Assembly (NCBI RefSeq): GCF_023740735.1
Contig: NZ_JAMRXH010000021.1
Coordinates: forward strand, 62,001-126,000
Source of the DNA: Nocardia sp. CDC159
GTDB lineage: Bacteria > Actinomycetota > Actinomycetes > Mycobacteriales > Mycobacteriaceae
DNA: 64,000 nucleotides
Direction: 5' to 3'
Shown: piece by piece, positions 36,501 through 45,256 of the stretch
Layout: each line of letters opens with the position of its first letter
How positions within the stretch are numbered: position 1 is the first letter of the stretch
Notes under the pieces: model-generated
What the model saw: the letters and a program-made list of their open reading frames with translations, nothing else
Database searches by the model: none
Told to the model about the DNA's origin: nothing
Translations under genes and position numbers: made by a program

Positions 36501-37825
36501 TGGCGCTCGGCATCGCTGATCCAGCGCAGGTCCCGCACCCGCGCCTCGGAATCGACGAGCGCGCTGGCGACCAGGGTCTCCAGCCGTCGCGCCAGATAGT
36601 CGGTGAACTCGGCACCGCCGGGCGCGGTCGTGGTGTGCTCGACCTCGAGGGTGAAATGCCCCGCGGTCTCGTCGACGAGGATCGCCAGCTCGTACTTCGC
36701 CCCACCGGGTGCGTGTTCCCACGTCCGCACCCCCCACTCTCGCAGGTCCAAACGACGTGCGGCCCAAGGCATCACGGTGATCATCGCGTCGAACGGGTCG
36801 CCGTCGCGATTGCCGCCCGCGCGCAGCGCACCGATCACCGCCGCCAGCGGTGCGTGCCGGTGCCGCAGCGCCTCGAGCATGTCCCGCTTGACCGTGCGCA
36901 GCACATCGCGCAGGCTCGCGCCCGGCCGCAGCCGGTGGCGGAGCACGACGGTATTGGTGAGATGCCCCAGAACCTCGGCGTCACCGCCCTCGCGGACGGT
37001 GACCGGAATGCCGAGCAGAATGTCGTCGCGACCGGTATGTCGATGCAGCAGAACGAAAGCGAGCGCGACGAAGAACATGCTGGGGGTGAGGCCCTGCGCG
37101 GCACAGAACTCCCGTACCCGCGTCGTCGTGCGGGCATCGAGCACCCGCTGGCGGACCACGTAGCGCGGCGGCTCGTCCCCGGGTAGCCCGATCGGCGCGC
37201 GGGCCGGAGGATCGGCCAGCCTGTCTCGCCAATAGTTCAGCGTCTCGGGCGCACCACAGCGCTCGGCCCAGCGGGCGTAGGACTCGAGCGCCTGCCGCGC
37301 CGGTTCGGGGCCGCGATCCGGCGCGACATAGGCCGCCTCCACCTGGGTGAGGTACGGCTTGAACGACATGCCGTCGAAGACGGTGTGATGGATGTTGAAG
37401 ATCAGCACGCTGCGGTTCGCGTCGGGCACCCGCAGATGCCGAACGCGCGCGAGCGGGCCCGCGCGCAGATCGAAGACCGTGCCCGCGACCTCCGCCAATT
37501 GCGTTGCCACCCAAGCCTCGGCGTCACCGCCGGGATGCTCGCGCAACTCGACGATCGGATCCAGCTCCGCATGCACCACCTGCCGCAGCTCGCCCTCGGC
37601 GGCCTGCTCGAAGGTGGTGCGCAGCGCGACGTGCGCGCGGTGAACCGCGCGCAGCGCCGCGACCAAACGGTCGTGATCGAGCAGCCGGTCGGGGCGCAGC
37701 ACCAGGGGCTGGTTGTATGCCGTGGGATCGGGCCCATGGATGCTGGCGAACCACATGCCGGGCTGGGCCGGGGAGGCCGGGACGCGCCCGGCGTCGGTCG
37801 CGGGACGTTCGTTGATCGCGGTCAT
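33506..37825 (-). CDS. NRPS module 2: C-A-T-reductase, PBD scaffold assembly and release
   Basis: 1,439 residues. Condensation domain about 15-430 with HHTVFDG (about 143). Adenylation domain about 460-960 with YVVYTSGTTGRPKG. Carrier domain near 990-1060 with FALGGHSLLAA. C-terminal NAD(P)H thioester reductase about 1075-1430, with LLTGATGFLGSHLLDEL and the YSQSK catalytic pair. The A domain keeps the Asp that binds the amino group of an amino acid; my reading of its specificity residues is D-V-L-Y-V-T-A-L-C. It should activate the dihydropyrrole carboxylate, condense it with the anthranilate held by the A-T protein, and release the dipeptide as an aldehyde that closes to the diazepine. The same layout is known from TomB, SibD and anthramycin ORF22. 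Confidence 0.93.
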   Translation of the reverse strand: MTAINERPATDAGRVPASPAQPGMWFASIHGPDPTAYNQPLVLRPDRLLDHDRLVAALRAVHRAHVALRTTFEQAAEGELRQVVHAELDPIVELREHPGGDAEAWVATQLAEVAGTVFDLRAGPLARVRHLRVPDANRSVLIFNIHHTVFDGMSFKPYLTQVEAAYVAPDRGPEPARQALESYARWAERCGAPETLNYWRDRLADPPARAPIGLPGDEPPRYVVRQRVLDARTTTRVREFCAAQGLTPSMFFVALAFVLLHRHTGRDDILLGIPVTVREGGDAEVLGHLTNTVVLRHRLRPGASLRDVLRTVKRDMLEALRHRHAPLAAVIGALRAGGNRDGDPFDAMITVMPWAARRLDLREWGVRTWEHAPGGAKYELAILVDETAGHFTLEVEHTTTAPGGAEFTDYLARRLETLVASALVDSEARVRDLRWISDAERHAISELCARRTAAPALGTELTADLFAATVARSGAEPAVVTDETVTSFADLAARAEAVAKSFAARGVRDGRPVAVLLRPGVDLVAVIIGILRAGGSYVNLDADLPRERLNFTLSDCGATILVCDPGIDLEGLYPPDGLAVIAAPDLTDGSEPIADQRKTPRDTAYVVYTSGTTGRPKGIAMPETTLANLVRNQALFSGGRPLRTLQYMPPAFDVFALEVFGSLCTGGTLVIPPARARTDFEALATLLADQRVERMYLPYVALRELAAVLRSSAIELPALREVVVTGERVVITEDLRIMFRRNPNARLINAYGPSEAHLCSWERLPADPGAWPALPSIGRVVAGVDAYVLDGDDRLAPFGVEGELCVAGPVVSPGYIGLPDRTRRAMVPDPFVAGQTMYRTGDAVVLTPDGHLHYRGRKDDQVKIRGYRVEPGEVVAALERELGVDAAAVIAIAAGADRVLHGFVQSAAEPPADWRTRLAAVLPDYMVPRGLTRIDAIPVTPNGKTDRRALETLLAAESGDDTTVLVGDWTDAERAVAEVWYEVLGQRPGTPDDDFFALGGHSLLAARLHRLAKQRFHAEVGLSTLLNNPTPRGMARILTGRDGAADVDLRAEAALPDLVVGPRREPADGVVLLTGATGFLGSHLLDELRRTGHRVRCLIRADSVEHGRQRLRAAFDKFALDPAGLDEVEICPGDLDRPRFGLGTEYQALAGAVSQVYHAAAHINFVVPYRTVKRTNVDGLRHLIEFCALNATPLRLISTLAVFPPDASSGVIDEDAVPGDPASLGIGYSQSKWVAEQLALRARRAGLPVTLHRVGRIGGHSRTGACRHDDFFWLQMKSFALLGRYPDEMAEAPPVDLLPVDYVARAIVRLSEAKPDNETWHLYHAEGLDWPTILDAMRTHGYALDPTDLPTWLAELERQVETGDQRAGLGPLVPFMREGVLRLGAHSFDNARSERALAELGCPFPAAEPGWIHGMFEYFRVVGAVRPPQAVPQGGVHSA

Positions 37826-39600
37826 CGCTGCCCTCGTGCACGCTTGGTGCGGATCAGGTCGGCGACACCGCGCACGGTGCCCACGCCGACGATCTCGTCG
37901 GGCGCCAGGGCGACGCCCACGACGTCCTCGAGCCGAGCCCCCAGATCGATCAGATGTAATGAGGTGACACCGCTTTCGATCAGTCCGGCGTCCAGTTCGA
38001 TCGCCCGATTGGCCGTCACATCGATCAGGGTCGAGCGGATGAGCTCGGCCAGCCGGTCCGGCGCGCCGCCGCGCGAGCTGCTCCCGGTCTGCGCGGACCC
38101 GAGCCGCCCCGCCAGCTCCCTGCGGTCGATCTTGCCGTTGGCATTGAGCGGAAAGGACTCCAGGACAAGGATCTTCGACGGCACCATATAGTCGGGCAGG
38201 CGGTTGCGCAGATGTTCGAACAGTGCGTCTTCGGACAGTTCGCGGCCGGGCATGGGCGTGCACCACAGCGCGAGCTGATCGGCCACCCCGCCGCTGGGCA
38301 CCGCCTGGGCCACCGCGCGCTGCACGCCCGGAAATGCCTCGGCCGTCACCTCGACATGCCGGGGCTCCACCCGGAAGCCGCGCACCTTCAGCATCTGGTC
38401 GGTGCGGCCCGCGAGCACGATCTCCCCGTCGTGGGTCAGCTTGGCCAGATCGCCGGTCCGCAGCAGCCGACGGCCGTCGTGTTCGACGAATTTGCGGTCG
38501 GTGAGGTCCGGGTCGCCGAGATAGCCCAGCGCCACGCCGTCGCCCGCGATGCACAGCTCGCCGATCCGGCCGGGCGGGCATTCGTCGAAATATTCGTCGC
38601 GCACCGTCATTTCGACCGTCGGCATGGGCCGCCCGACCGGGATCTCGGCGTCGGTCAGATCCGCCGGGGTGATCTTGTGCACCGCGGTGAGGGCGGAGTT
38701 CTCGGTGCAGCCGAAGGCATTGAACAGATCGCCGTCGAGGACGGCCAGGGCCCGCTCGAGGTGGGCGGCGGACGGGAAGTCGCCGCTCACGATGACCGTG
38801 CGAACGTTGGCCAGGCTGTCCGGATGATGTTCGACGAGCAGATTGAACAGGCCCACCGACAGATTGAGAACGGTGATCCGCTCGCGCGCGATCAGCTGCG
38901 CCAACTCGCCCAGCGGCGGCACCTCCTGCGGCGCGACCGTGAGCCGCCCGCCGCGTAGCAGACATGTCCAGATGTCGGTGGTCGAGGCGGCGAACGCGGG
39001 CTGCGCGAGCTGCAGGAAGCGGTCCTGCGGCCCGGGGGTGAAGCCGGTGAGATGCCGTGCCACGCGGGCGATTCCGCGGTGCGCGATGACCACCCCCTTC
39101 GGCACGCCGGTCGAACCCGAGGTGAACAGGATGAAGGCGGGCGCCTCCGGGCCGACCTCGGGCCGCACCGGCTGCACGGGCAGAGCCGCCGCGGCGGTGC
39201 GCAATTCGTCGACCGGCAGGCACGCGGGCTCGGGAAGGCCGTCGGCGGTGGCGGAGTCGGTCACCGCGAGCGCGGGTTCGGCGGCCCGGAACATGCGCGC
39301 CTTGTGTTCGGCGGGGTGGCGCGGATTGAACGGCACCACCACCAAACCGGCGCGCAGGACGCCCAGGAACACCTGATAGGTGGCCAGGCCGCGCTCGAGG
39401 TGCACCGCGACCCGCTCACCCGGGGTGAGTCCGCGATCGCGCAGCGCCCGCGCGATCCGGGCGCTCAGTGCGTCCAATTCGGCATAGGTCAGAGTTGTCA
39501 GGCCGTCGGAGATCGCCTCGCGCGCGGCATATTCGGCCGCGGTCCGCTCGAACGCGTCGACGATCGTCTCCGTGGTGACGGCCGTATTCGTCGTCGTCAT
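37822..39600 (-). CDS. NRPS loading module: A-T, anthranilate-activating
   Basis: 592 residues. The adenylation domain spans about 10-500 (FILFTSGSTGVPKGVV; YLGDPDLTDRKF; NANGKIDRREL near the end). A carrier domain follows at about 510-585 with the phosphopantetheine Ser in IESGVTSLHLIDL. The position that is Asp235 in amino-acid A domains is Ala here (PAFAASTTDIW), as expected for an aryl acid without an alpha-amino group; my reading of the pocket is A-A-T-N-I-S-A-A-L. It probably loads 3-hydroxy-4-methylanthranilate. The stop overlaps the next NRPS start (ATGA). Counterparts are TomA, SibE and anthramycin ORF21. Confidence 0.92.
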   Translation of the reverse strand: MTTTNTAVTTETIVDAFERTAAEYAAREAISDGLTTLTYAELDALSARIARALRDRGLTPGERVAVHLERGLATYQVFLGVLRAGLVVVPFNPRHPAEHKARMFRAAEPALAVTDSATADGLPEPACLPVDELRTAAAALPVQPVRPEVGPEAPAFILFTSGSTGVPKGVVIAHRGIARVARHLTGFTPGPQDRFLQLAQPAFAASTTDIWTCLLRGGRLTVAPQEVPPLGELAQLIARERITVLNLSVGLFNLLVEHHPDSLANVRTVIVSGDFPSAAHLERALAVLDGDLFNAFGCTENSALTAVHKITPADLTDAEIPVGRPMPTVEMTVRDEYFDECPPGRIGELCIAGDGVALGYLGDPDLTDRKFVEHDGRRLLRTGDLAKLTHDGEIVLAGRTDQMLKVRGFRVEPRHVEVTAEAFPGVQRAVAQAVPSGGVADQLALWCTPMPGRELSEDALFEHLRNRLPDYMVPSKILVLESFPLNANGKIDRRELAGRLGSAQTGSSSRGGAPDRLAELIRSTLIDVTANRAIELDAGLIESGVTSLHLIDLGARLEDVVGVALAPDEIVGVGTVRGVADLIRTKRARGQR

Positions 39601-40472
39601 CGCGCGGAGGTCACCGTCCCTTCTCGTGTGCGGGAGCCCATCGGGGCTAGCTGGCTGAGGGTTTCCCGGCCGAGCGGGGTCGCCGGATCGGCCAGGTCCA
39701 GCGCCAGGTCGAAGTGGTCGCGATCGGGCACGATCAGTGAGGTCACCGGAATCGACCGGGCGGCAAGGTATTCGGCGTAGCGCTCGTGCTGGCGCAGATA
39801 GGTGCGCGTCTCGTACTGCCCGGCGGCGAGCAGGACCGCGTCGCAAGGCGGTGCGGGCATGCCCAGCGGACTGCAGTCGCGGGCGAGGCCGGGCGTCAGC
39901 CGCAGGGCGTCGTTGACATAGGTTCGCGGAATCTCGGTGAGGTCGTACAGCCCGCTCAGCAGGCAGGCGCTGCGCACCCGCGGCGTCGCGCCGACGGCCA
40001 GCGCCGCGGCGAGCAGATGCGCCCCGGCGCTGCTTCCGGCGACATGGATGCGCTCCGGGTCGATGCCGAACAGCGGCCCGGCGTGGGTAAGCCAGTCCAG
40101 TGCGCGCGCCACCGAGCCGATCATGTCCGGCAGCTTGCGGGCCGGGGCGAGGCCGTAGCCGACCGCCACGAACGCGCAGCCGTGCGCCACGGCGTGTTCG
40201 GCCGCGAAGCAGGCCTCCTCGATGCCGGACTCCTGCCAGTGCCCGCCGTGCACGAAGACCAGCACCGGCGTCCGCGGTCCCCGGATGCCCGCTGGCGCCG
40301 CGGGAAAGACGTGGCAGCGTTCGCCGCGCTCCTCGCCGTAGCGCACCGCGAGATGTACGTCGAGCCGCGAGCGCGCGGCATCGCTGCGCATCCGGTACCG
40401 CCGCAGCGATCCGGCCGGATCCCGCGCGACCGAACTCGGCGAGTACTCCCGGTCGAGGTCCGGCTCAGACAT
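39597..40472 (-). CDS. kynB: Arylformamidase (kynurenine formamidase), alpha/beta hydrolase
   Basis: 291 residues. The esterase features HGGHWQES (oxyanion HGGxW) and nucleophile Ser in HVAGSSAGAHLLA are clear; DRDHFDLALDL near the end supplies the His. This HGG-type hydrolase cleaves N-formylkynurenine to kynurenine, the step after tryptophan dioxygenase. It overlaps both neighbours (4 bases with the A-T NRPS, 8 with the methyltransferase). Confidence 0.85.
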   Translation of the reverse strand: MSEPDLDREYSPSSVARDPAGSLRRYRMRSDAARSRLDVHLAVRYGEERGERCHVFPAAPAGIRGPRTPVLVFVHGGHWQESGIEEACFAAEHAVAHGCAFVAVGYGLAPARKLPDMIGSVARALDWLTHAGPLFGIDPERIHVAGSSAGAHLLAAALAVGATPRVRSACLLSGLYDLTEIPRTYVNDALRLTPGLARDCSPLGMPAPPCDAVLLAAGQYETRTYLRQHERYAEYLAARSIPVTSLIVPDRDHFDLALDLADPATPLGRETLSQLAPMGSRTREGTVTSAR

Positions 40473-41529
40473 GGGGCTTACGTCCTTCGATGACCCCGTG
40501 CGGCGTCCAGCCCTCGTTGTATATCCGGGTGATGTCGACGAATCCCGCTGCGGCGAGCCATTCTTCGTGTTCGCGCCACCGGTAGATCGTCGACTCCTCC
40601 GACGGCAGCGTCGCGAAGTACACATTGTCGAGCGCGGTGTAGAGCGGCCCGCGCCCGTCGTCGTCGGCGAACGCGTTGAACACGACCACCCGCCCACCGG
40701 GCGCGAGCGCCTCGTGCGCGCGTTTCAGCAGCGCCAGATTCTGCTCCGGCGACCAGATCACGAACTGATGCGCGAACAGCACCAGGTCGTGGCCGTCGGG
40801 CAGCGGGTCGCCGAACATGTCCCCGGCCACCGCGTCGAGCCGGTCGCCCAGTCCGGCGGCGGCGATATTGTCGCGGGCCACCTCGACCGCGCCCTCCAGA
40901 TCGAACACCGTGATCCGCAGGTGCGGATGGGCGCGCGCCAGTGCGATCGCGTTGACCGCGTCACCGCCGCCGACATCGAGGATCGTGGTCACCTCGCGGT
41001 AGTCGACCTGATGCAGCAGCACCGGATTGGATAGCTCCGACCAGGAGTGCATGCCCCGAAAGAACAGATTCTCCAGCTCCGGGGTCTGCTCCAGCCGGGT
41101 GTAGAGGTCGCCGCCCGTGCCGGGCAGATGCCGCAGGCCCAGATTCTTACCGGTCCGCAGCGATTCGGCGTATTCCATCGCGGGCAGATACGACAGTCGC
41201 TGCTGGAAGTCGATGATGTTGCGGATCAGCGGCCAGGTGCCGTCCTCCATTGCGGCCCGCAGTGTTTCGCCCAGCGCGTAGTGGTCGTCCTCGCGTTCGG
41301 TGAGATGCAGTGCGGTCGTGCCGAGCAGCAGCTTGCGCGCCGATTTGGCGGGTAGGCCCAGACCGGCGGCGGCCTGATCGGCGGTGCACGGTCCGTTGAG
41401 CGAAAGATATTCGAACAGTTGCAGTTCCGAGGCCGCCCGCAGTTGCTGGAAGGCGGCGAAGCCGAACAGCACCGGGACGAGCGAGCTGAGGTCGACCGGT
41501 TTGGTCGTGCCGGTCTCGAGTTCGGTCAT
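40465..41529 (-). CDS. C-methyltransferase for 3-hydroxykynurenine (O-MT-like fold)
   Basis: 354 residues from ATG; the frame is open upstream but overlaps the dioxygenase gene. An N-terminal winged-helix dimerisation domain (about 15-100) precedes the SAM-binding fold with ILDVGGGDAVNAIALARAHP (about 185). It belongs to the group of AcmI, SibL and anthramycin ORF19, which methylate C4 of 3-hydroxykynurenine; the 4-methyl group is part of actinomycin, sibiromycin and anthramycin. Its place between tryptophan dioxygenase and formamidase supports this. Confidence 0.85.
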   Translation of the reverse strand: MTELETGTTKPVDLSSLVPVLFGFAAFQQLRAASELQLFEYLSLNGPCTADQAAAGLGLPAKSARKLLLGTTALHLTEREDDHYALGETLRAAMEDGTWPLIRNIIDFQQRLSYLPAMEYAESLRTGKNLGLRHLPGTGGDLYTRLEQTPELENLFFRGMHSWSELSNPVLLHQVDYREVTTILDVGGGDAVNAIALARAHPHLRITVFDLEGAVEVARDNIAAAGLGDRLDAVAGDMFGDPLPDGHDLVLFAHQFVIWSPEQNLALLKRAHEALAPGGRVVVFNAFADDDGRGPLYTALDNVYFATLPSEESTIYRWREHEEWLAAAGFVDITRIYNEGWTPHGVIEGRKPHV

Positions 41530-41551
41530 CGTGATCGTTTTCCTCCAGATC

Positions 41552-42340
41552 TCATAGCCGGGTGCGAAATGTCCACAGTTCCGGGAAGAATCGGTGTTCG
41601 TTGATGGCCCGCAGCCAGGCAGCGCCATCGGTTCCGGCCGTCCCGCTCTTGCCGCCGAGCATGCGTTCGACGACGAGCAGATGGGTGGCCCGCCAGCAGG
41701 AGAACTGATAGGCGACCTCGAGCAGGCATTCGGCCAGCCGGTGTGCCCGGCGGTGGCGGTCGGGGTGGCGGTAGATCTCCAACCACACGTCCTCGACGCG
41801 GGGGTCGGCCTCGTGCTGGCGGGTGGTCGGCCGCTCCAGGATCTCCTCTGGAACCGGAAAGCCTTGCCGGGCAAGGTATCCCAGCGTCACATCGTAGAGC
41901 GACGGCTTGGCCAGCTCGGCCCGCAGCCAGGGGTGGCCGCTGGTCCTGGCCTCCTCGACCTGGCGCTGCGGGCGGTTGCCCAGCAGAAACTCCAGATTGC
42001 GATACGCGAAGGACTGCACGCCCGAGGCGTCGTTGAGAACGTGCCGGAAGGCCACGAACTCGTCGACGGACATGCCGTTCATCGACTCCCAGCAGGCCAC
42101 GAGCACGCGCTGGGTGCGCGTCGCTCGGGCCAGGGCCACGCACGCCGCGGCGACGTCGTCGCGTTGCAGTTCCTCGCGCGCCGCGTCCAGATCGTCGGTG
42201 ACCGCGCGGAACAGCAGTTCCTTGACGTGGCTGAGCAGAATGAAATTCAGTTCGCCCCGCGCCTGGCTGCGCGGGCGCTGCAGCTGGTGGAGTTCGTCCA
42301 TATGCGCGTAGGAGACGTATTCGTCGACGGTTCGGGTCAT
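41552..42340 (-). CDS. kynA: Tryptophan 2,3-dioxygenase
   Basis: 262 residues. Characteristic TDO stretches: MDELHQLQRP, FILLSHVKELLFRAV, FVAFRHVLNDASGVQSFAYRNLEFLLG, and near the C-terminus SCWRATHLLVVERMLGGKSGT with the haem-ligand His. It opens the indole ring of tryptophan to N-formylkynurenine and so starts the anthranilate half. The start overlaps the kynureninase stop by 4 bases. Confidence 0.93.
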   Translation of the reverse strand: MTRTVDEYVSYAHMDELHQLQRPRSQARGELNFILLSHVKELLFRAVTDDLDAAREELQRDDVAAACVALARATRTQRVLVACWESMNGMSVDEFVAFRHVLNDASGVQSFAYRNLEFLLGNRPQRQVEEARTSGHPWLRAELAKPSLYDVTLGYLARQGFPVPEEILERPTTRQHEADPRVEDVWLEIYRHPDRHRRAHRLAECLLEVAYQFSCWRATHLLVVERMLGGKSGTAGTDGAAWLRAINEHRFFPELWTFRTRL

Positions 42341-43548
42341 CGTGCTCCCTTCACGGCGTGGTCCAGGGCGTCGACCGCGTGCCACACCTGCTCGTGGGTC
42401 ACATACAGCGGCGCGAAGGCCAGGCGGATCAGATCCGGCGGCCGCGAGTCGACGTGCACGCCCGCGGCGGCGAGTGCGGCCTCCACCGGCTCGGCCTCGG
42501 GAATCCGCAGCGCCAGATGGCCGCCGCGGCGATCCGGATCGCGCGGCGAGGCCAGTCGCCCGGCCAGATCCGGCGCGCGCTCGGCGAGGCATTCGAGGAA
42601 GAACTCCCCGAGTTCGCGGCCGCGCCGGTGCAGCGCCTCGATGCCCACCTCCACCAGCGGATCGAGCGCGTGGTCCAACGCGATGAGGCTGAGCACCGGC
42701 GGTGTACCCGTGCGTGCCCGATCGATACCGGGCGCGGGCTCGAATTCGGCCGTCATGGCGAACATTCGCGCGTGCCCGTGCCAGCCAGTCAGCGGGAGAT
42801 CCAGCAGCGGCTGCAGCCGGGCGGGGACGTAGAGATAGGCCGGTGCGCCCGGGCCGCCGCCCAGATACTTGTATCCGCAGCCGATCGCGAGATCGACCTG
42901 GTGGGCGTCCAGATCGACCGGCAGCACGCCCGCGGCGTGGCTGAGGTCCCACACCGACAGGGCCCCGGCGGCCTGGCACCGCGCGGTGGTCGGGCCGATG
43001 TCGCGGCGCGCTCCGGTGCGGAAGTCGACGGGTGCGGCGAGGGCCGCCGCCACCCGTGCGCCGTGCCGGGCGAGGTAGGCGTCGAAACCGTCGCGCGAGC
43101 GCACGATCAGCTCGCGATCCAGCAGCCGCGCCACCGAGGCGGCGATGTACAGGTCGGTCGGGAAGGACTCGGCCTCGATGAGCAGAACCGGCCGGGTCGG
43201 TCGCAGGCGGCAGGCGGCGATCAGCGCGTTGAACAGCGTCGTCGACGTCGTCTCTCCGGCGACCACGACCTGGCCCGGCGCCGCGCCGAGCAGCGTCGCC
43301 AGCTTGTCTCCGATCGTGCGCGGCAGATCCAGCCAGCCCTCGCGGAACCAGCCCTGCACCTGCCGCGGCGCCCACTGATCCGAGACGACGCGGTCGAGCG
43401 CGCCGGTGAGACTGGCCCGCGGCGGACCCAGCGAGTTGCCGTTGAGGTGGATCGCGCCGTCGGTGATGTACTCGCGCGCGTATTTCGTCAGCGGATCGGC
43501 CTCGTCGCGCCGCCGTGCCTCCGCGCGCAGAGCCGAGCGAATCGTCAT
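42337..43548 (-). CDS. kynU: Kynureninase
   Basis: 403 residues, fold type I PLP enzyme. The PLP lysine lies in AIGCGYKYLGGGPGAP, preceded by SVWDLSHAAGVLPVDL. HLNGNSLGPP at the N-terminus is the usual kynureninase opening. It should cleave (4-methyl-)3-hydroxykynurenine to (4-methyl-)3-hydroxyanthranilate and alanine. It overlaps the PhzF-like stop by 4 bases. The codon block between the Trp and Tyr branches shows both are expressed together. Confidence 0.92.
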   Translation of the reverse strand: MTIRSALRAEARRRDEADPLTKYAREYITDGAIHLNGNSLGPPRASLTGALDRVVSDQWAPRQVQGWFREGWLDLPRTIGDKLATLLGAAPGQVVVAGETTSTTLFNALIAACRLRPTRPVLLIEAESFPTDLYIAASVARLLDRELIVRSRDGFDAYLARHGARVAAALAAPVDFRTGARRDIGPTTARCQAAGALSVWDLSHAAGVLPVDLDAHQVDLAIGCGYKYLGGGPGAPAYLYVPARLQPLLDLPLTGWHGHARMFAMTAEFEPAPGIDRARTGTPPVLSLIALDHALDPLVEVGIEALHRRGRELGEFFLECLAERAPDLAGRLASPRDPDRRGGHLALRIPEAEPVEAALAAAGVHVDSRPPDLIRLAFAPLYVTHEQVWHAVDALDHAVKGAR

Positions 43549-44375
43549 GTCCCACTCGCTTTCTCGTCGTCGGACCCGGGCACCCAGACCCGGCCGGTGA
43601 TGCGCACACCCGCCTGACCGTCGCCGAGCGCGCCGGTGCAGTCGAACCGCGATTCGCTGCCGTGCCGGGTCACCTGGCGCACCGTCACCGCTGCCGACCG
43701 CTCCCCGGCCGCGCGCAGTGCGGCGAGGGCCAGTGCGGCGGCCGCGGGCAGGCATCCGGCGTCCTCCGGGATGCCGAAGCCCGGGGCGAACACCCGCGCC
43801 AGCACCTCCCGGCGATCCGGATCCCAGCGGAAGAAGGTGAGGTCGGTCAGGCCGACCTCCCGCATTCGCTCGAGATCCGGGACGGGCAGCGCGCGCGGAT
43901 CCTCGCTGATGCGCACGAAGTTGAACGCGCGCCCGACACCGCCCGCGTGCGCCGCACCGGAATAGGGGCCGAACAGCGTGGGATCGTGCGGAATCGGCTG
44001 GTGCACAGCGCGTCCCTCGAACGGCACCCGCACCTGGTGACCGTCGGTCCACAGGTGCTGACTGCACGTCGCGGCGATCCGCCCGACCTCACCCGGTGCG
44101 AGCAGGCCGGTGTGGACCAGGCAGGCCGCCGCGCCCGCCAGGGAGTGCGTCGCGAACGGCGTCTCGCCGTCGGCGTTGAAGATTCGCGAGGTGAAAGTCC
44201 CCTGCTCCCGGCAATATTCGCCGACCAGGACCGTCTCGTCCGAGGTGCTGCGCCGTGCGTACGCGGCGGCCTCCGCCGCGATACCTTCCCCGCACGGGCC
44301 CTCGGGGACCAGCACATCCACCGCGCTGCCCCGGCCGGGTGCGGCGCCGAACATGTCCACCGTCGTCACCCGCAT
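43545..44375 (-). CDS. PhzF-family isomerase (LmbX/TomK type)
   Basis: 276 residues. The PhzF fold is seen in the opening VTTVDMFGAAPGRGSAVDVL, in ETPFATHSLAGAAACLVHTG with the active-site region and in PEDAGCLPAAAALALAAL. LmbX-like members act on the dihydropyrrole intermediate of 4-alkylproline synthesis, moving a double bond before the F420-dependent reduction; phenazine genes are absent here. It overlaps the F420-reductase gene by 10 bases, a strong sign of coupled function. Confidence 0.87.
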   Translation of the reverse strand: MRVTTVDMFGAAPGRGSAVDVLVPEGPCGEGIAAEAAAYARRSTSDETVLVGEYCREQGTFTSRIFNADGETPFATHSLAGAAACLVHTGLLAPGEVGRIAATCSQHLWTDGHQVRVPFEGRAVHQPIPHDPTLFGPYSGAAHAGGVGRAFNFVRISEDPRALPVPDLERMREVGLTDLTFFRWDPDRREVLARVFAPGFGIPEDAGCLPAAAALALAALRAAGERSAAVTVRQVTRHGSESRFDCTGALGDGQAGVRITGRVWVPGSDDEKASGT

Positions 44376-45256
44376 CGCCGACCTGCCAAATGCTTCTCCG
44401 CGAATTCGACGACGACGCGCTCGTCGCCCTGATACGGCTGATCCGGCCGCGGCCAGTGCACGATCAGATCGGTGAACCCGATCGCGGCGAGCTCGGCGGT
44501 CGCGTCCTCGTACGCGGCAACCGATTTCGTTATTCCGCCCGCCGCCGCGTCGGCGACGAACACTCGGTGCAGTGTGCCCGGCTCGCGTCCGGCACGCTCG
44601 CAGGCGGCGTCCACGGCCCGCAGCTGCGCGCGCAGCACGGGCACGATCTCGGCCAGCGGGCGCATGCGAAAGTCGTTGGGCGGACCGGAGGTTATCCAGT
44701 ACCGCGCGAACCGGGCGGCCAGCGCCATGCCGCGCGGTCCGGTCGCGGCCACCGCGAACGGCGGCCGGGCGCATTCGCCGCGCGGATGGAAGTTCACCCC
44801 GGAGGCGGTGTACCAGCGCGAGGACTGATTGACGCTGCCCTGGACGAGCACCGCGTCGAGCAGTTCGACGAAGGTCTCGAAGCGCTCGGCGCGCTCGCGG
44901 GCGCCGAGGTCCGGGCCGCCGAGGATGCTCGCGTCGTATCCCGGTGCGCCCGAACCCAATCCACAGATCAGCCGCCCGCCCGCGATATCGTCCACGGTGG
45001 CCAGTTCCTTGGCCAGTGCGACCGGATGGCGGAAGTTCGGGGTGGCCACCAGCAGGCCGAGTCCGAGCGAACTGGTGACGGTGGCGGCGGCGGTGAGGGT
45101 CGGTATCGCGCCGTGCCAGCGGCGATCGGCGAACCAGCGCCACATCAGATGGTCGTACGTCCACCCGTGGTGGTAGCCGAGCTGTTCGGCGGCGCGCCAG
45201 CGTTCGGCCGCGACCTTCCATTCGTGCTCGGGTAGCAGGGCGATGCCGTGTTTCAT
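44366..45256 (-). CDS. Luciferase-like F420-dependent reductase (LmbY/TomJ type)
   Basis: 296 residues, bacterial luciferase/F420 family TIM barrel: MKHGIALLPEHEWK, AEQLGYHHGWTYDHLMWRWF, VTSSLGLGLLVATPNFRHPV, GRLICGLGSGAPGYDA. LmbY homologues reduce the imine or diene of the pyrrole precursor with F420H2; PBD clusters with an unsaturated ring retain a member (anthramycin ORF14). Cofactor use is inferred from the family and would need the host's F420 pathway, which Nocardia has. Confidence 0.85.
   Translation of the reverse strand: MKHGIALLPEHEWKVAAERWRAAEQLGYHHGWTYDHLMWRWFADRRWHGAIPTLTAAATVTSSLGLGLLVATPNFRHPVALAKELATVDDIAGGRLICGLGSGAPGYDASILGGPDLGARERAERFETFVELLDAVLVQGSVNQSSRWYTASGVNFHPRGECARPPFAVAATGPRGMALAARFARYWITSGPPNDFRMRPLAEIVPVLRAQLRAVDAACERAGREPGTLHRVFVADAAAGGITKSVAAYEDATAELAAIGFTDLIVHWPRPDQPYQGDERVVVEFAEKHLAGRRCG

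Noticed and set aside
33506..39600. Actinomycin-type peptide lactone
   Set aside because: Only two NRPS proteins with one condensation domain and a terminal reductase are present; actinomycin needs a much larger NRPS set and a thioesterase.
32131..43548. Kynurenine genes as a route to NAD
   Set aside because: 3-hydroxyanthranilate dioxygenase and quinolinate phosphoribosyltransferase are absent, and a C-methyltransferase and NRPS genes are inserted among them.
43545..44375. Phenazine biosynthesis, suggested by the PhzF-like gene
   Set aside because: No other phz genes exist; neighbours are those of the 4-alkylproline/dihydropyrrole route, where LmbX-type PhzF homologues belong.
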